Of a stretch of DNA of 64,000 nucleotides, positions 52,744 through 60,769 are shown in pieces. The notes beneath the pieces were generated by a model that saw only the letters and a program-made list of their open reading frames with translations, had not been told where the DNA came from and searched no databases. Positions within the stretch are counted from its first letter, which is position 1. The number at the start of each line of letters is the position of its first letter. The stretch comes from Bacteriovoracaceae bacterium UBA6153 (lineage in GTDB: Bacteria; Bdellovibrionota; Bacteriovoracia; Bacteriovoracales; Bacteriovoracaceae). The position numbers and the translations under genes are program-made. The DNA lies in NCBI GenBank assembly GCA_002428265.1, contig DIUR01000033.1, positions 434,001 through 498,000 of the forward strand, given 5' to 3'.

Positions 52744-53284
52744 ACTCAAAGCGAAGCTTCATTAGAAGAAGACCTAACTTATTTTTTCCAGTGCGGTCTC
52801 CGCAGTCTCCCCAGTAACAATCATTTTTTGTGTGTTCAAAAATCTGTGACTGATCAGTTGAGATAAGAAGTTCACGAAGAATCTGATACTGAGCAAACTT
52901 TGCTCTCACCGCTGTCTCCATCGCAATATCTTTATACTCATCCCAGTCTTCTCGCTTTGGGATATTAGGGTCTCTTCCCATCAAAGCTGCGTCCATTGGA
53001 GTTTTTGCCTGACGAACTAATTCTTGTAATTTTGGATCAGTGTATTTGTGTGCCTGATAATAATGCTCACTCGTGGGCCAAGACACATCATCAATGACGA
53101 TGGGAAATAAAGCGAAATTAGAAAACTCTCCATAAAGATTTTTTACTGAGTAAAAATCTAAAATCTCGCCTTCGAATGTGATGGCAGGAGTCGGTGGATA
53201 TGTATCGTAATGAGGTGCTGGTGCAAATTGAGCACAGGCCGTCGTTACAGATAAACACAAACTTAAGAAAACTAATAATTTCAT
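52718..53284 (-). CDS. exported NADAR (YbiA-like) domain protein
   Basis: A 188-residue protein. A signal peptide (MKLLVFLSLCLSVTTACAQF; cleavage after ACA likely) precedes a NADAR/DUF1768 domain. The domain has NLYGEFSNFALFPIVIDDVS, then WPTSEHYYQAHKYTDPKL and, at the end, GKNKLGLLLMKLR. YbiA-type enzymes are cytoplasmic N-glycosidases; some NADAR proteins remove ADP-ribose from guanine. Here the signal peptide implies a periplasmic or released protein, which I do not recall for this family. A GTG five codons upstream is a less likely start. No ribosome-binding site is obvious. It overlaps macB by 26 bases at the 3' end. Confidence 0.8.
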   Translation of the reverse strand: MKLLVFLSLCLSVTTACAQFAPAPHYDTYPPTPAITFEGEILDFYSVKNLYGEFSNFALFPIVIDDVSWPTSEHYYQAHKYTDPKLQELVRQAKTPMDAALMGRDPNIPKREDWDEYKDIAMETAVRAKFAQYQILRELLISTDQSQIFEHTKNDCYWGDCGDRTGKNKLGLLLMKLRFEFTRNEALR

Positions 53285-53382
53285 AGAAAAAGTATTCACT
53301 TTCAGACATTCTTATTCAAGCAACAAAAGTGAAAATTTTCTCACATTACTCTTTGCAGTATTATTTCATTACGGATGTTTAC

Positions 53383-53964
53383 ATGACCTCACTCTTTACT
53401 ATGGACTTTAACCCGCCTACGGAGCTGGCCACGACTGAGTTCATACTCTTTCCAACCAATGACAAGTATAATCAATACGACTACGTCGCAGTCATGAGAA
53501 ATATAGAACTGCTTCGCATCTGGAGTCAGTCCACTTGGCCGGAAGATGAATTCTCACCAAAACAAAATAAAGAAGATCTCCAAAAGCACATTGAAGACAA
53601 CCGCACTCATGCGGCCTACGGGTATATGCTCTTTGAACCTGAGTTCGCCAAGTGCTATGGCAGCGTTTATGTGAACCCTCTGGAAGTCGTAAAAAATAAT
53701 TACGAACTAACAAATGAACAAAGAAATATTCTAGATCAATATGATGCCCGCGTGGATTTCTGGGTTATCGAAGACAGCTCCGACCTGGAAAAAATTATTA
53801 CAGAAGAGCTGCGTGACTGGTTTAAAAATGTCTGGAAAATAAATGTTTTATTCTCGGCAAGAGTTGGTCTTAATAAAAGAGTTGAAATTTACAACGAGCT
53901 TGGGATTGAATGCAAAATGGCATTAAAAAGCAAGACCAGTGAAATGAACTTGTTACTTTTTTAA
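53383..53964 (+). CDS. GNAT-like acetyltransferase (putative)
   Basis: About 193 residues from the ATG at 53383. The start (53383, or 53401) is uncertain, and no strong ribosome-binding site is present. The order suggests a GNAT fold: an N-terminal helix with NIELLRIWSQSTWPEDEF, a strand pair GYMLFEPEFAKCYGSVYV, then VDFWVIEDSSDLEKIITEEL and a late NKRVEIYNELGI as in the final helix/strand. The acetyl-CoA pyrophosphate loop is not clear, so the enzyme may be inactive or of a different fold. Overlaps DUF1415 by 12 bases at its end. Confidence 0.5.
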   Translation: MTSLFTMDFNPPTELATTEFILFPTNDKYNQYDYVAVMRNIELLRIWSQSTWPEDEFSPKQNKEDLQKHIEDNRTHAAYGYMLFEPEFAKCYGSVYVNPLEVVKNNYELTNEQRNILDQYDARVDFWVIEDSSDLEKIITEELRDWFKNVWKINVLFSARVGLNKRVEIYNELGIECKMALKSKTSEMNLLLF

Positions 53965-54495
53965 GTAATAAAAAAGCGAGTCTCTCGCTTCTTGAGATAA
54001 TGCATTTAACTTTTTATCATTATTGAAAGAAATCACTTCCCCATCTTTGGGATTTTTCATCGCACGCATAATTTCTTCTGAACGAATGATCTGTAAAATG
54101 GGAAAAGGGGCGCGGTTAACCAGATTGCCGACTTCATCAAAGTCTGTATCTTCAAAAACAAATTCTGGATGAAAGGCCACTAGTTGGAAAATATCACCAA
54201 GCTCTGCTTCTTCCATCATTGCTTCTAAATCTAATACAAAATCATTGAACTCATAAAAACTTTGAGGCCCGTTTGGATAAACAATCAGAGTCGTTGAAAG
54301 CTCCTGAGGGCCAATTTCATTAAGATTCTCCAGCTCTATAAGAGCGGCCGAAAGCATCTCTTCCTCGCCAGATTCATCACAAATAGTGGTCTTTATAAGG
54401 CCTCGCTCGAAGGGAATGCGGGCAAAAGGGCATAAATCCAGGCCAATTACTATATCAGTTAGCCAGTATTTTGTAAGACTTAGGGTATTTTCCAT
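53953..54495 (-). CDS. DUF1415 family protein
   Basis: A 180-residue cytoplasmic protein of unknown function. The family features are YWLTDIVIGLDLCPFA near the N-terminus, with a conserved Cys-Pro, then TTLIVYPNG, LVAFHPEFVFEDTD and LVNRAPFPILQIIRSEEI. I choose the ATG at 54493-54495, which matches the family start. An upstream TTG would add 12 residues without similarity. It is divergent from the S4-like gene. Confidence 0.8.
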   Translation of the reverse strand: MENTLSLTKYWLTDIVIGLDLCPFARIPFERGLIKTTICDESGEEEMLSAALIELENLNEIGPQELSTTLIVYPNGPQSFYEFNDFVLDLEAMMEEAELGDIFQLVAFHPEFVFEDTDFDEVGNLVNRAPFPILQIIRSEEIMRAMKNPKDGEVISFNNDKKLNALSQEARDSLFYYLKK

Positions 54496-54582
54496 GAAAA
54501 AAAGAGTAACACGAAAGAGCACTCTCGACAAAGCATGCTGAGGAATGGCATAGTGCCCAAAATTGAATCATTCGGAGTTTAT

Positions 54583-54870
54583 ATGTCAGAAAATACAACT
54601 GAAACAGCAGCAACTGGAATCATTGTCCCACCAAAACCAGCAAAGTCTTTTCGTGTGACTTTAAATATTGGTTACAGAGCAGATCGTATGGATAACGTTC
54701 TTCTAGAAGCTCTTCACGCTCAAGAAGAAAATCTTTCTTTAAAGATTATCTCTCGTGGGGCCCTAAAAGATCTTTTCACAAATGGCCGTGTTGAAATCAA
54801 AGGACAAAGAGCAAAATCAAATTCATCAATCGCTAAGGGAATTACTTACGTTGATATTTTAGGTTACTAA
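54583..54870 (+). CDS. small S4-like RNA-binding protein (putative)
   Basis: A 95-residue protein. A 25-residue disordered start (Thr/Ala/Pro-rich) precedes a segment like an S4 domain: YRADRMDNVLLEALHAQE, then IISRGALKDLFTNGRVEIKG and SIAKGITYVDIL. The pattern of helix, SR..LK.L...G.V..+G, and terminal strand matches S4 modules of pseudouridine synthases and RluB-like proteins, but no catalytic domain follows. A GGAG box is at proper spacing. The end overlaps the convergent ligase gene by 12 bases. Confidence 0.5.
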   Translation: MSENTTETAATGIIVPPKPAKSFRVTLNIGYRADRMDNVLLEALHAQEENLSLKIISRGALKDLFTNGRVEIKGQRAKSNSSIAKGITYVDILGY

Positions 54871-55752
54871 ATCGACCAAGGTTGGATTTCGTAAAAGCTT
54901 TTCATCAGTCCAGTTAGAAAAATTAATTTCCGCTTTTACTTCAGGCTTCACCCAGTGAATATTTTTTTGCTGGGGGAACTTTTCAAAAGGTGTTACATCC
55001 ACCGCGAGCTTTGATAACTTCTTTTTTACCTTTGAATAATTTCCATCAGCATACACCTTCCCTACAAAGAGAAATTTATCTCGTACAAACTCTCCTAGAA
55101 TAATCTCTTGAGTGACATCATTCATGCCGGCGATATGAAACTCATGGGTCTTGCTACATCTAGTTTTGCACCAGGTTTTACTTCTTCCCGATTCATAAGG
55201 AGCAGAGGCAATCTTTGAAACGATTCCTTCGAGTTGTTGTTTGCAGTTGATATTAAAAAAACTCTCCGGATCTCTAGTGACATGATTACTAAAGCGCAGC
55301 CTTGGATGAATGTCCGGGATGAGTTTTTGCAAAGTCTCCTTTCTCTCAATTAAGGCAAGAGCTCTCAAGTCCTTCCCATCAAGAAATAGTAAATCGAACA
55401 AGAAAATCTTTACCTGTGTGTCTTCTTTAAAGCGCAACGCTTTTTGAAGCTGCTGATATTGTGACTTTCCTTGCTTATCTAAAATGACGGCTTCACCTTC
55501 CATGATAACGTTGTCCACATTCATTTCCATAAGTGCTTCACTCAAAGTAGGAAACTCACTACTCACCTCAACTCCCTCATGGTTATACAATTTGATTTCT
55601 TTATTTTCGATATGAACCTGCAGCCTTATTCCATCAAACTTTATTTCATGAACCCAGATTTTCGCTCTTGAGTTATTTTCAGGCGGACTCATAACTTCAA
55701 ATGGTCTTTGAGGAATAATAAATTCAGGAAGGGCCTTTTTTGTTTTTTTCAT
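54859..55752 (-). CDS. ATP-dependent DNA ligase, LigD/LigC-like
   Basis: A 297-residue ligase. Motif I is HEIKFDGIRLQ, with the nucleotidyl-accepting Lys38 in KxDG. The following blocks are VIMEGEAVILD (motif III region), FLFDLLFLDGKDL, LEGIVSKIASAPYESGR (motif IV) and KTWCKTRCSKTHEF (motif V). An OB-fold part (EIILGEFVRDKFLFVGKV) follows. It is the core ligase only, lacking the polymerase and nuclease domains of LigD, and no ku gene is adjacent. It may act in repair or on exogenous DNA. The start overlaps a small upstream ORF (ATGA). Confidence 0.9.
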   Translation of the reverse strand: MKKTKKALPEFIIPQRPFEVMSPPENNSRAKIWVHEIKFDGIRLQVHIENKEIKLYNHEGVEVSSEFPTLSEALMEMNVDNVIMEGEAVILDKQGKSQYQQLQKALRFKEDTQVKIFLFDLLFLDGKDLRALALIERKETLQKLIPDIHPRLRFSNHVTRDPESFFNINCKQQLEGIVSKIASAPYESGRSKTWCKTRCSKTHEFHIAGMNDVTQEIILGEFVRDKFLFVGKVYADGNYSKVKKKLSKLAVDVTPFEKFPQQKNIHWVKPEVKAEINFSNWTDEKLLRNPTLVDLVT

Positions 55753-55868
55753 TTCTTTTCTCCATCATTAGCTTCAGCAAGATAAGTGCCACCTACCATT
55801 TTGATCATCTTTATAATCAAGACAAAATTCCCTAAAATAAAAAATATTCGCTCTGCAAGATCATGCAT
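55749..55868 (-). CDS. possible 39-residue peptide coupled to the ligase gene
   Basis: A short frame (MHDLAERIFFILGNFVLIIK, then 19 more residues) whose TGA overlaps the ligase ATG (ATGA), the pattern seen at several real junctions in this window. The central part is hydrophobic with interspersed basic residues, consistent with an amphipathic or membrane peptide. There is no good ribosome-binding site, so it may instead be chance or a leader peptide. Just before the ligase start GGAGAAAAG serves as the ligase box. Confidence 0.35.
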   Translation of the reverse strand: MHDLAERIFFILGNFVLIIKMIKMVGGTYLAEANDGEKK

Positions 55869-55965
55869 TTTCTATAAGTTGCATCTGGCATTTCACTTGC
55901 TCATATAAAGATAACTATCCAGTTAAAAGCATTGAAGGATTATTGATTTTAAAATGGAGTCTCGA

Positions 55966-56436
55966 ATGAAAAAACAATTGGTGATGACCACACTAGTCTT
56001 CATCACCAGCACGGCACTAATAAGTATTTCTCCTGCACTTGCCATAACAGGCAGGGACAGCTGGAAAGTTATTAGAGCAAGCCGTGATGTTCTTATAGAG
56101 CAGCCTGCCTTCGCAGGAGTCTTCGGAGATCAAGGTCTCTTCAATGCATGTGCCACAGAAGATGAGTTCAGAAGTCTCGTCCCCGTTAAAACATGTCTAT
56201 CAAATGGGTGCGAGAAATATGAAATCAGAAATGTGACAGTAAACAGGGTTCATACAAAAAACATCTGCGTAAGATTTACCCCCATGAACGCTTACTCATC
56301 AGGTGAATGTGTGGATTACAAAACAGTGACAGCTATGTACCCCACTAGCTTTCAGCTTCCTGTTATTGAAGGAGATGCAGAACAGTCAGGTGACTATATT
56401 TTTTCAAAAAATTATTCAGTCCCTGCTTGTGAATAA
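55966..56436 (+). CDS. exported Cys-containing protein, unknown
   Basis: A 156-residue protein with a signal peptide (MKKQLVMTTLVFITSTALIS, ending PALAIT). The start at 55966 is set by a GGAG box 7 bases upstream; an in-frame ATG 12 bases before would lie on that box. The mature part holds six Cys (NACATED, VKTCLSNGCEKY, KNICVRF, GECVDY, VPACE), probably three disulfides, so it acts outside the cytoplasm. No family is recognised. It may share a transcript with the oxidoreductase 26 bases downstream. Confidence 0.6.
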   Translation: MKKQLVMTTLVFITSTALISISPALAITGRDSWKVIRASRDVLIEQPAFAGVFGDQGLFNACATEDEFRSLVPVKTCLSNGCEKYEIRNVTVNRVHTKNICVRFTPMNAYSSGECVDYKTVTAMYPTSFQLPVIEGDAEQSGDYIFSKNYSVPACE

Positions 56437-56462
56437 TAAAAGTACAAGACCAAGGAGATATC

Positions 56463-57602
56463 ATGGAAACTAAAACGAATAAGAAAATTCGTTATGGTGT
56501 AGTAGGACTGGGCAATATTGCTCAACAGGCCGTTTTACCAGCTTTCAAAAATGCTTCGGCCAACTCTATTCTCACAACAATTATTTCAGAAGATAAACAA
56601 AAGCTAAAAGTGCTGGCAAAAAAGTACAAGGTGGCAAATTGTTATTTATTTGAAGACATGGAAGAGTGCTTTCAAAAACAAGAAATAGACGCTCTCTATA
56701 TCGCAACTCCCAATGATCATCACAGAGAAATTGTGGAGCTTGCAGCAAAATATAAAATTAATATTCTTTGTGAAAAGCCCATGGCCGTGACTCACTCTGA
56801 TTGCATCTACATGGATACGGCAGCTAAAAAAAATAATATCAAACTCATGGTCGCTTACAGGCTTCACTTTGAGTCTGCCAATCTTGAGGCCATCAAAATG
56901 TGCCGTCAGGGAACACTTGGAGACTTAAAATTTTTCAATTCTAGTTTTAGTTATCAGGTAAAAGACAAAAAAAATATTCGTCTTAATCCAACCTCAGTTG
57001 GAGGAGGCGCTCTTTATGATATCGGAATCTATTGTATCAATGCCGCTAGATACTTATTTAAATCTGAGCCGATTGAAGTAGTAGGATTTTCTGCAACTAG
57101 TGACGATCCAAGATTTATCAATACTGAGGAGACGACTTCCGCAATTTTAAGATTTCCAGATGATAAGCTTGCTGCCTTCACCGTAAGCTTTGGTGCCTTC
57201 GACTCTTCTGACTATGAAATTATCGGAGAAAAAGGACGCATCAGACTTGAGAATGCTTACGAGTATGCTGCACCAATGGAGCTTAGAACATTTTTAAAAT
57301 CAAAAGATGGAATGAAGAAGGCCACTCGTAAATTTAAAAAGCGTGACCAATTCTCCGCAGAACTTTTATACTTTTCAGATTGTATTTTAAAAAATAAAAC
57401 ACCAGAGCCTGGACCAGTTGAAGGGTCTGCCGATGTAAAAATTATTGAAGCTATTTTGACTTCCATTCACACTAAGGCACCAGTCTCACTGGAGCCAGTC
57501 CAAAAAACCACCTATGCTAGTCAGAAACAAAAATTCGCAAGGCCTGGTGTCAGAAAAAGAAAACTTTTTCATGCAACCAGTCCAAGCAAGGCCGGAAATT
57601 AG
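56463..57602 (+). CDS. Gfo/Idh/MocA-family oxidoreductase
   Basis: A 379-residue NAD(P)-dependent sugar or polyol oxidoreductase. The N-terminal Rossmann fold starts YGVVGLGNIAQQAVLPAF. IATPNDHHREIVELAA and the CEKPMA motif follow near residue 105, where the Lys is catalytic. The C-terminal domain has VGGGALYDIGIYCINAARYL, typical of GFO enzymes. It has a perfect AAGGAGATATC box. The basic tail (QKQKFARPGVRKRKLFHATS) extends past the usual end. The substrate is unknown. A glycosyltransferase follows. Confidence 0.88.
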   Translation: METKTNKKIRYGVVGLGNIAQQAVLPAFKNASANSILTTIISEDKQKLKVLAKKYKVANCYLFEDMEECFQKQEIDALYIATPNDHHREIVELAAKYKINILCEKPMAVTHSDCIYMDTAAKKNNIKLMVAYRLHFESANLEAIKMCRQGTLGDLKFFNSSFSYQVKDKKNIRLNPTSVGGGALYDIGIYCINAARYLFKSEPIEVVGFSATSDDPRFINTEETTSAILRFPDDKLAAFTVSFGAFDSSDYEIIGEKGRIRLENAYEYAAPMELRTFLKSKDGMKKATRKFKKRDQFSAELLYFSDCILKNKTPEPGPVEGSADVKIIEAILTSIHTKAPVSLEPVQKTTYASQKQKFARPGVRKRKLFHATSPSKAGN

Positions 57603-57627
57603 GGCCAATTAGTTTTTTTATGATACG

Positions 57628-58476
57628 ATGATATCTATGCAAATAGATGTCATCGTCCCTACTTTTAACCGTGCTCATACTCTCGAACGTGCAGTCAATT
57701 CGGTGCTTGATCAAACTTATAAAAACTTCATTCTTCATATCGTTGATGATGGCTCAACTGATGGCACAGAAGATTTACTTGAAAAATACCAAGACCATGA
57801 AAATATCAAAATTTATTATCAGCCTAATCTCGGTGTAAGTGCTGCCAGAAACTTTGCGGCCTTTTGTGGTGAAGCTGAGTGGATAAGTTTTCTAGACTCA
57901 GATGATGAATGGCTACCTGAAAAGCTTCAGACCCAGGTAAACTTCTTGCTCAAAAATACAGATTGTCGTTTTCTTCACAGCGAAGAAATCTGGATACGAA
58001 ACGGTGTAAGAGTTAATCCAAAAGAAAAACATAAAAAATCCAACGACAATATCTTCGAGCGCTCGCTAGAGTTCTGTCTCATCTCTCCTTCAACCGTGAT
58101 CATTGAAAGAGGATTATTTGAAAGCTTTCGAGGCTTCAGTGAATCCTTTACCGTCTGTGAAGATTACGATCTTTGGTTAAAAATTCTTCTTACTGAATCT
58201 CCTGGCTTTATCTCCACTCCCCTTATCCAAAAATATGGAGGTCATGAGGATCAGCTTTCAACGAAATTCGTGGCGATGGACTACTGGAGAATAAAATCGC
58301 TGGTAAAACTTTTTCAATCAAGTAAATGCACTCTCCCTCAAAAAGAATTAATTAAAAATGTTCTCATAAAAAAAAGTGAATTGCTTTTAAAGAATTATAA
58401 GAAGCACAATAATCAAAAACATTTCGATGAAATTACCAATGATCTTCAGTCTATAATGCTCTCAGTAAAAATTTAG
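57628..58476 (+). CDS. family 2 glycosyltransferase
   Basis: A 282-residue GT-A fold enzyme. It begins IDVIVPTFNRAHTLERAVNS, then IVDDGSTDGTEDLL, and has FLDSDDEWLPEKLQTQV, holding the metal-binding Asp-x-Asp equivalent. The acceptor half has VCEDYDLWLKIL, an ED..LW motif common to GT2. There is no membrane segment. The start is either 57628 or the ATG three codons later. It probably adds a sugar to a cell-surface glycan. The nearest saccharide gene is the preceding oxidoreductase. Confidence 0.88.
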   Translation: MISMQIDVIVPTFNRAHTLERAVNSVLDQTYKNFILHIVDDGSTDGTEDLLEKYQDHENIKIYYQPNLGVSAARNFAAFCGEAEWISFLDSDDEWLPEKLQTQVNFLLKNTDCRFLHSEEIWIRNGVRVNPKEKHKKSNDNIFERSLEFCLISPSTVIIERGLFESFRGFSESFTVCEDYDLWLKILLTESPGFISTPLIQKYGGHEDQLSTKFVAMDYWRIKSLVKLFQSSKCTLPQKELIKNVLIKKSELLLKNYKKHNNQKHFDEITNDLQSIMLSVKI

Positions 58477-58513
58477 GGTTGTACTATCAGATTTTTTACT
58501 CCAAACTTGTGCA

Positions 58514-58915
58514 ATGGCCGACTATGAAATTTCAGCAAAACTGAAGCAATTTATTTTCGAATTCGTCGATTCTGTCGAACTCATTGAAGTATTATTACTT
58601 ATGAGAAATCAAGCTGACACGTGGTTTAGTGCCGCTCAAATCAGCGCTGAACTTCGCTCTAATCCAACTTCTATTTCGAAGAGACTATCAAAGCTTGCGA
58701 GCATTGGACTACTGGAAAAAAACGGTGAACAATTTAAATTTGGGCCAGAAAACAATAATCTCAAAGAGACTGTCAGCGAACTTGCCAATGAATACTTACT
58801 AAGACGCCATAGTATATTTGAACTTATTTTTTCATCTTCTAAAAACGCGAGACAATTTGCAGATGCTTTCATTGTAAATAAGTCTAACAAGCAAAATGGA
58901 GATTCTGATGGCTGA
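58514..58915 (+). CDS. winged-helix DNA-binding protein (putative)
   Basis: A 133-residue cytoplasmic protein. The middle (TWFSAAQISAELRSNPTSISKRLSKLASIGLLEKNG) is a clear helix-turn-helix followed by a wing, as in MarR/ArsR-like regulators. The ends are helical and could serve for dimerisation. Its stop overlaps the downstream membrane protein gene by 8 bases, so it is likely to control or sense with the membrane pair. No ribosome-binding site is evident at the ATG. Confidence 0.65.
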   Translation: MADYEISAKLKQFIFEFVDSVELIEVLLLMRNQADTWFSAAQISAELRSNPTSISKRLSKLASIGLLEKNGEQFKFGPENNNLKETVSELANEYLLRRHSIFELIFSSSKNARQFADAFIVNKSNKQNGDSDG

Positions 58916-59171
58916 AATAGTTTATATTCTCTGTGGCCTATCAAGTGTGGCCTGTGCAGCCCTTCTCTTTAGAAGCTACAGACAAGCACCTTCACATTTA
59001 TTATTTTGGAGCGGAATATGTTTTGGTTTTCTAGCTCTGAACAATATGGTTTTATTTGTAGACCTTGTCATCTTTCCTAATATTGATTTTAGCGGCTCCC
59101 TTCTTAGAAATATTTTCGGAGCATCAGCAGGAACAGTTCTTTTATTTGGACTGATCTGGGAGTTGAGCTAA
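58908..59171 (+). CDS. small three-helix membrane protein A (DUF5985-like)
   Basis: An 87-residue protein with three hydrophobic helices (about residues 3-20, 29-52, 66-84). The start at 58908 is chosen because a GGAG box lies 7 bases upstream; an in-frame codon 12 bases earlier would cover it. IVYILCGLSSVACAALLFRS, FWSGICFGFLALNNMVLFVD and FGASAGTVLLFGLIWE resemble DUF5985 membrane proteins, which occur in pairs. TAATG links it to the next gene. Confidence 0.6.
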   Translation: MAEIVYILCGLSSVACAALLFRSYRQAPSHLLFWSGICFGFLALNNMVLFVDLVIFPNIDFSGSLLRNIFGASAGTVLLFGLIWELS

Positions 59172-59464
59172 TGTTTAATCCCATCAGTATTATTTTAGTC
59201 CTCTCGGGAATTACGACGGCAACTTTTGCGGCCTCTGGTATTTTCTTTTTAAAATTCTACAAAACTTCCCGAGATCCTTTTTATTTATTCTTTTGTCTTT
59301 CATGCTGGCTGCTTTCAATTGAAAGAATTGCCATCCTTACTTTCATAGGGCCAGCTCAAACCAACGGTGAGAGCTCTCCATGGGTTTATCTAATAAGGCT
59401 TGTGGCCTTTTCTTTAATTGTCATCGCTATTGTGAATAAAAATAGAACGAGAAAAAAGAGCTGA
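59171..59464 (+). CDS. small three-helix membrane protein B (DUF5985-like)
   Basis: A 97-residue partner of the preceding protein with three helices (about residues 5-27, 37-55, 70-88). It has FFLKFYKTSRDPFYLFFCLS followed by CWLLSIERIAI, again like DUF5985, and a basic tail. The start overlaps the previous stop by one base. The two probably form a complex, with the winged-helix protein upstream in the same transcript. A terminator follows. Confidence 0.6.
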   Translation: MFNPISIILVLSGITTATFAASGIFFLKFYKTSRDPFYLFFCLSCWLLSIERIAILTFIGPAQTNGESSPWVYLIRLVAFSLIVIAIVNKNRTRKKS

Positions 59465-59486
59465 GTTTTACCTCAGCTCTTTTTTT
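59457..59486 (+). terminator. intrinsic terminator after the small membrane pair
   Basis: A 9-base stem AGAGCTGAG / CTCAGCTCT with a 6-base loop and a run of seven T from 59480. It starts inside the last codons of the upstream gene. Confidence 0.85.
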
Positions 59487-59493
59487 ATAAAGA

Positions 59494-60219
59494 CTATGAT
59501 TTCGTATTTTTTGATCTGTATCTAATGTTAAGAACTTCTACTGACAATGAGAAGGCCATTGCAAAGTAAATGTATCCTTTAGAAACATGTTGCCCCATTG
59601 ATTCCGCCACTAGCATAACACCGATGAGAAGAAGGAATGAAAGCGCCAGGATTTTAATTGTTGGATGCTTCTCAACGAATGCACTGATTTTACCGGCCGA
59701 TACAAGCATAACGACCATAGCGATAACCATTGCTATAACCATAATTGGAACATGGCTTACCATACCAACAGCAGTGATAACAGAGTCTAGCGAGAAGACA
59801 ATATCTAAAACTAAAATCTGTGCCAGCATTGAACCAACACTTACCTGCTTTTTAGATTTAGCATCGTCCGGAAGAGCGTGTTCCGGATCTCCTTCAACTT
59901 TATGGTGAATTTCAAAAGTTGATTTTGCAATTAAGAATAAACCTCCCCCTAAAAGGATGAGATCTCTTCCCGAAAAACCTTTTTCATAAATACTGAAAAG
60001 TGGTTCAGTTAAAGTCATAATCCAGCTGATTGAGAAAAGAAGAATGATTCTGATCACAAGAGCGAGACCGATACCAATATTTCTTGTACTTGCTTGGTCC
60101 TTAACAGGCAACCTTGCGACTAAAATCGCAATAAAAATAATGTTATCAATTCCAAGAACAATTTCCATCGCAGTAAGAGTAACCAGCGAGATGAGTATTT
60201 CGTTTGTAAATTCCAGCAT
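59494..60219 (-). CDS. TerC-family integral membrane protein
   Basis: A 241-residue protein with about seven membrane helices. It starts LISLVTLTAMEIVLGIDNII, with the family's acidic residues in the first helices, and has VLDIVFSLDSVITAVGM as the inverted-repeat counterpart. Both halves carry the E/D-containing motif thought to bind metal. TerC/Alx-type proteins are linked to manganese export or metal handling during membrane protein maturation. It has no tellurite gene neighbours. Confidence 0.9.
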   Translation of the reverse strand: MLEFTNEILISLVTLTAMEIVLGIDNIIFIAILVARLPVKDQASTRNIGIGLALVIRIILLFSISWIMTLTEPLFSIYEKGFSGRDLILLGGGLFLIAKSTFEIHHKVEGDPEHALPDDAKSKKQVSVGSMLAQILVLDIVFSLDSVITAVGMVSHVPIMVIAMVIAMVVMLVSAGKISAFVEKHPTIKILALSFLLLIGVMLVAESMGQHVSKGYIYFAMAFSLSVEVLNIRYRSKNTKS

Positions 60220-60235
60220 TGTTAATTCCTATTAA

Positions 60236-60571
60236 TTATTGTTTTAAGCGGCAAGTTGTTTCAATCAATGTTTCTCTAGACCAATATGTCCAGCTTAATG
60301 AATCACTCGAGCTTCTTAGAGATCCACTTGAGTAAGATCTTGAAGGCGTGCTGGAATCAAACACGTCGAGCTCAAATTTTGAATCACCTAAATTCTTAAC
60401 CGCAAACATATATCCTTCAAGAGTCTCATACGAAGACTTCTCTCCTGGAAAAACTGTCACTTCTGCGATTGAAACTTCTACCAGGCCTTGACTTACGCTA
60501 CAGTGCAACTCACTTCCATACAGAAATCCCGAAGACAATAAAAGCGCGCAAATAAGCATTAACTTTTTCAA
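60236..60571 (-). CDS. small exported protein, unknown
   Basis: A 111-residue protein with a signal peptide (MKKLMLICALLLSSGFLYGS). The mature part has two Cys (ELHCSVSQ, ETTCRLKQ), likely one disulfide, and alternating beta-strand-like segments (LVEVSIAEVTVFPGE, SKFELDVFDSS). A Ser-rich region (RSYSSGSLRSSSDSL) sits before the end. A small periplasmic beta-sandwich is plausible. It begins 16 bases upstream of terC, in the same direction, so the two may share a transcript. Confidence 0.6.
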   Translation of the reverse strand: MKKLMLICALLLSSGFLYGSELHCSVSQGLVEVSIAEVTVFPGEKSSYETLEGYMFAVKNLGDSKFELDVFDSSTPSRSYSSGSLRSSSDSLSWTYWSRETLIETTCRLKQ

Positions 60572-60769
60572 ACATAAGCTCCTTAATAATTATTCTATTG
60601 AAATAAATTACCTGCTCTTAATTAGTTTGAAAAATAAAATACTCGCGTATTAACGCGAAGAGGCTTCTTACATCTAAATGTCTGACCAGTATCCTCAAGT
60701 GTTAGACAACTTCGGCATTAACATTGCAAAAAGGTCTGTGTGTTACTAAACCTTAACAGGACTATATTC

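Noticed and set aside
59494..60219. TerC as part of a tellurite resistance island
   Set aside because: No terA, terB, terD or terE neighbours. Stand-alone TerC proteins are common housekeeping membrane proteins.
60643..60658. TCGCGT-ATTA-ACGCGA inverted repeat upstream of the OmpA lipoprotein
   Set aside because: Short, with no promoter boxes at sensible spacing, so chance cannot be excluded.
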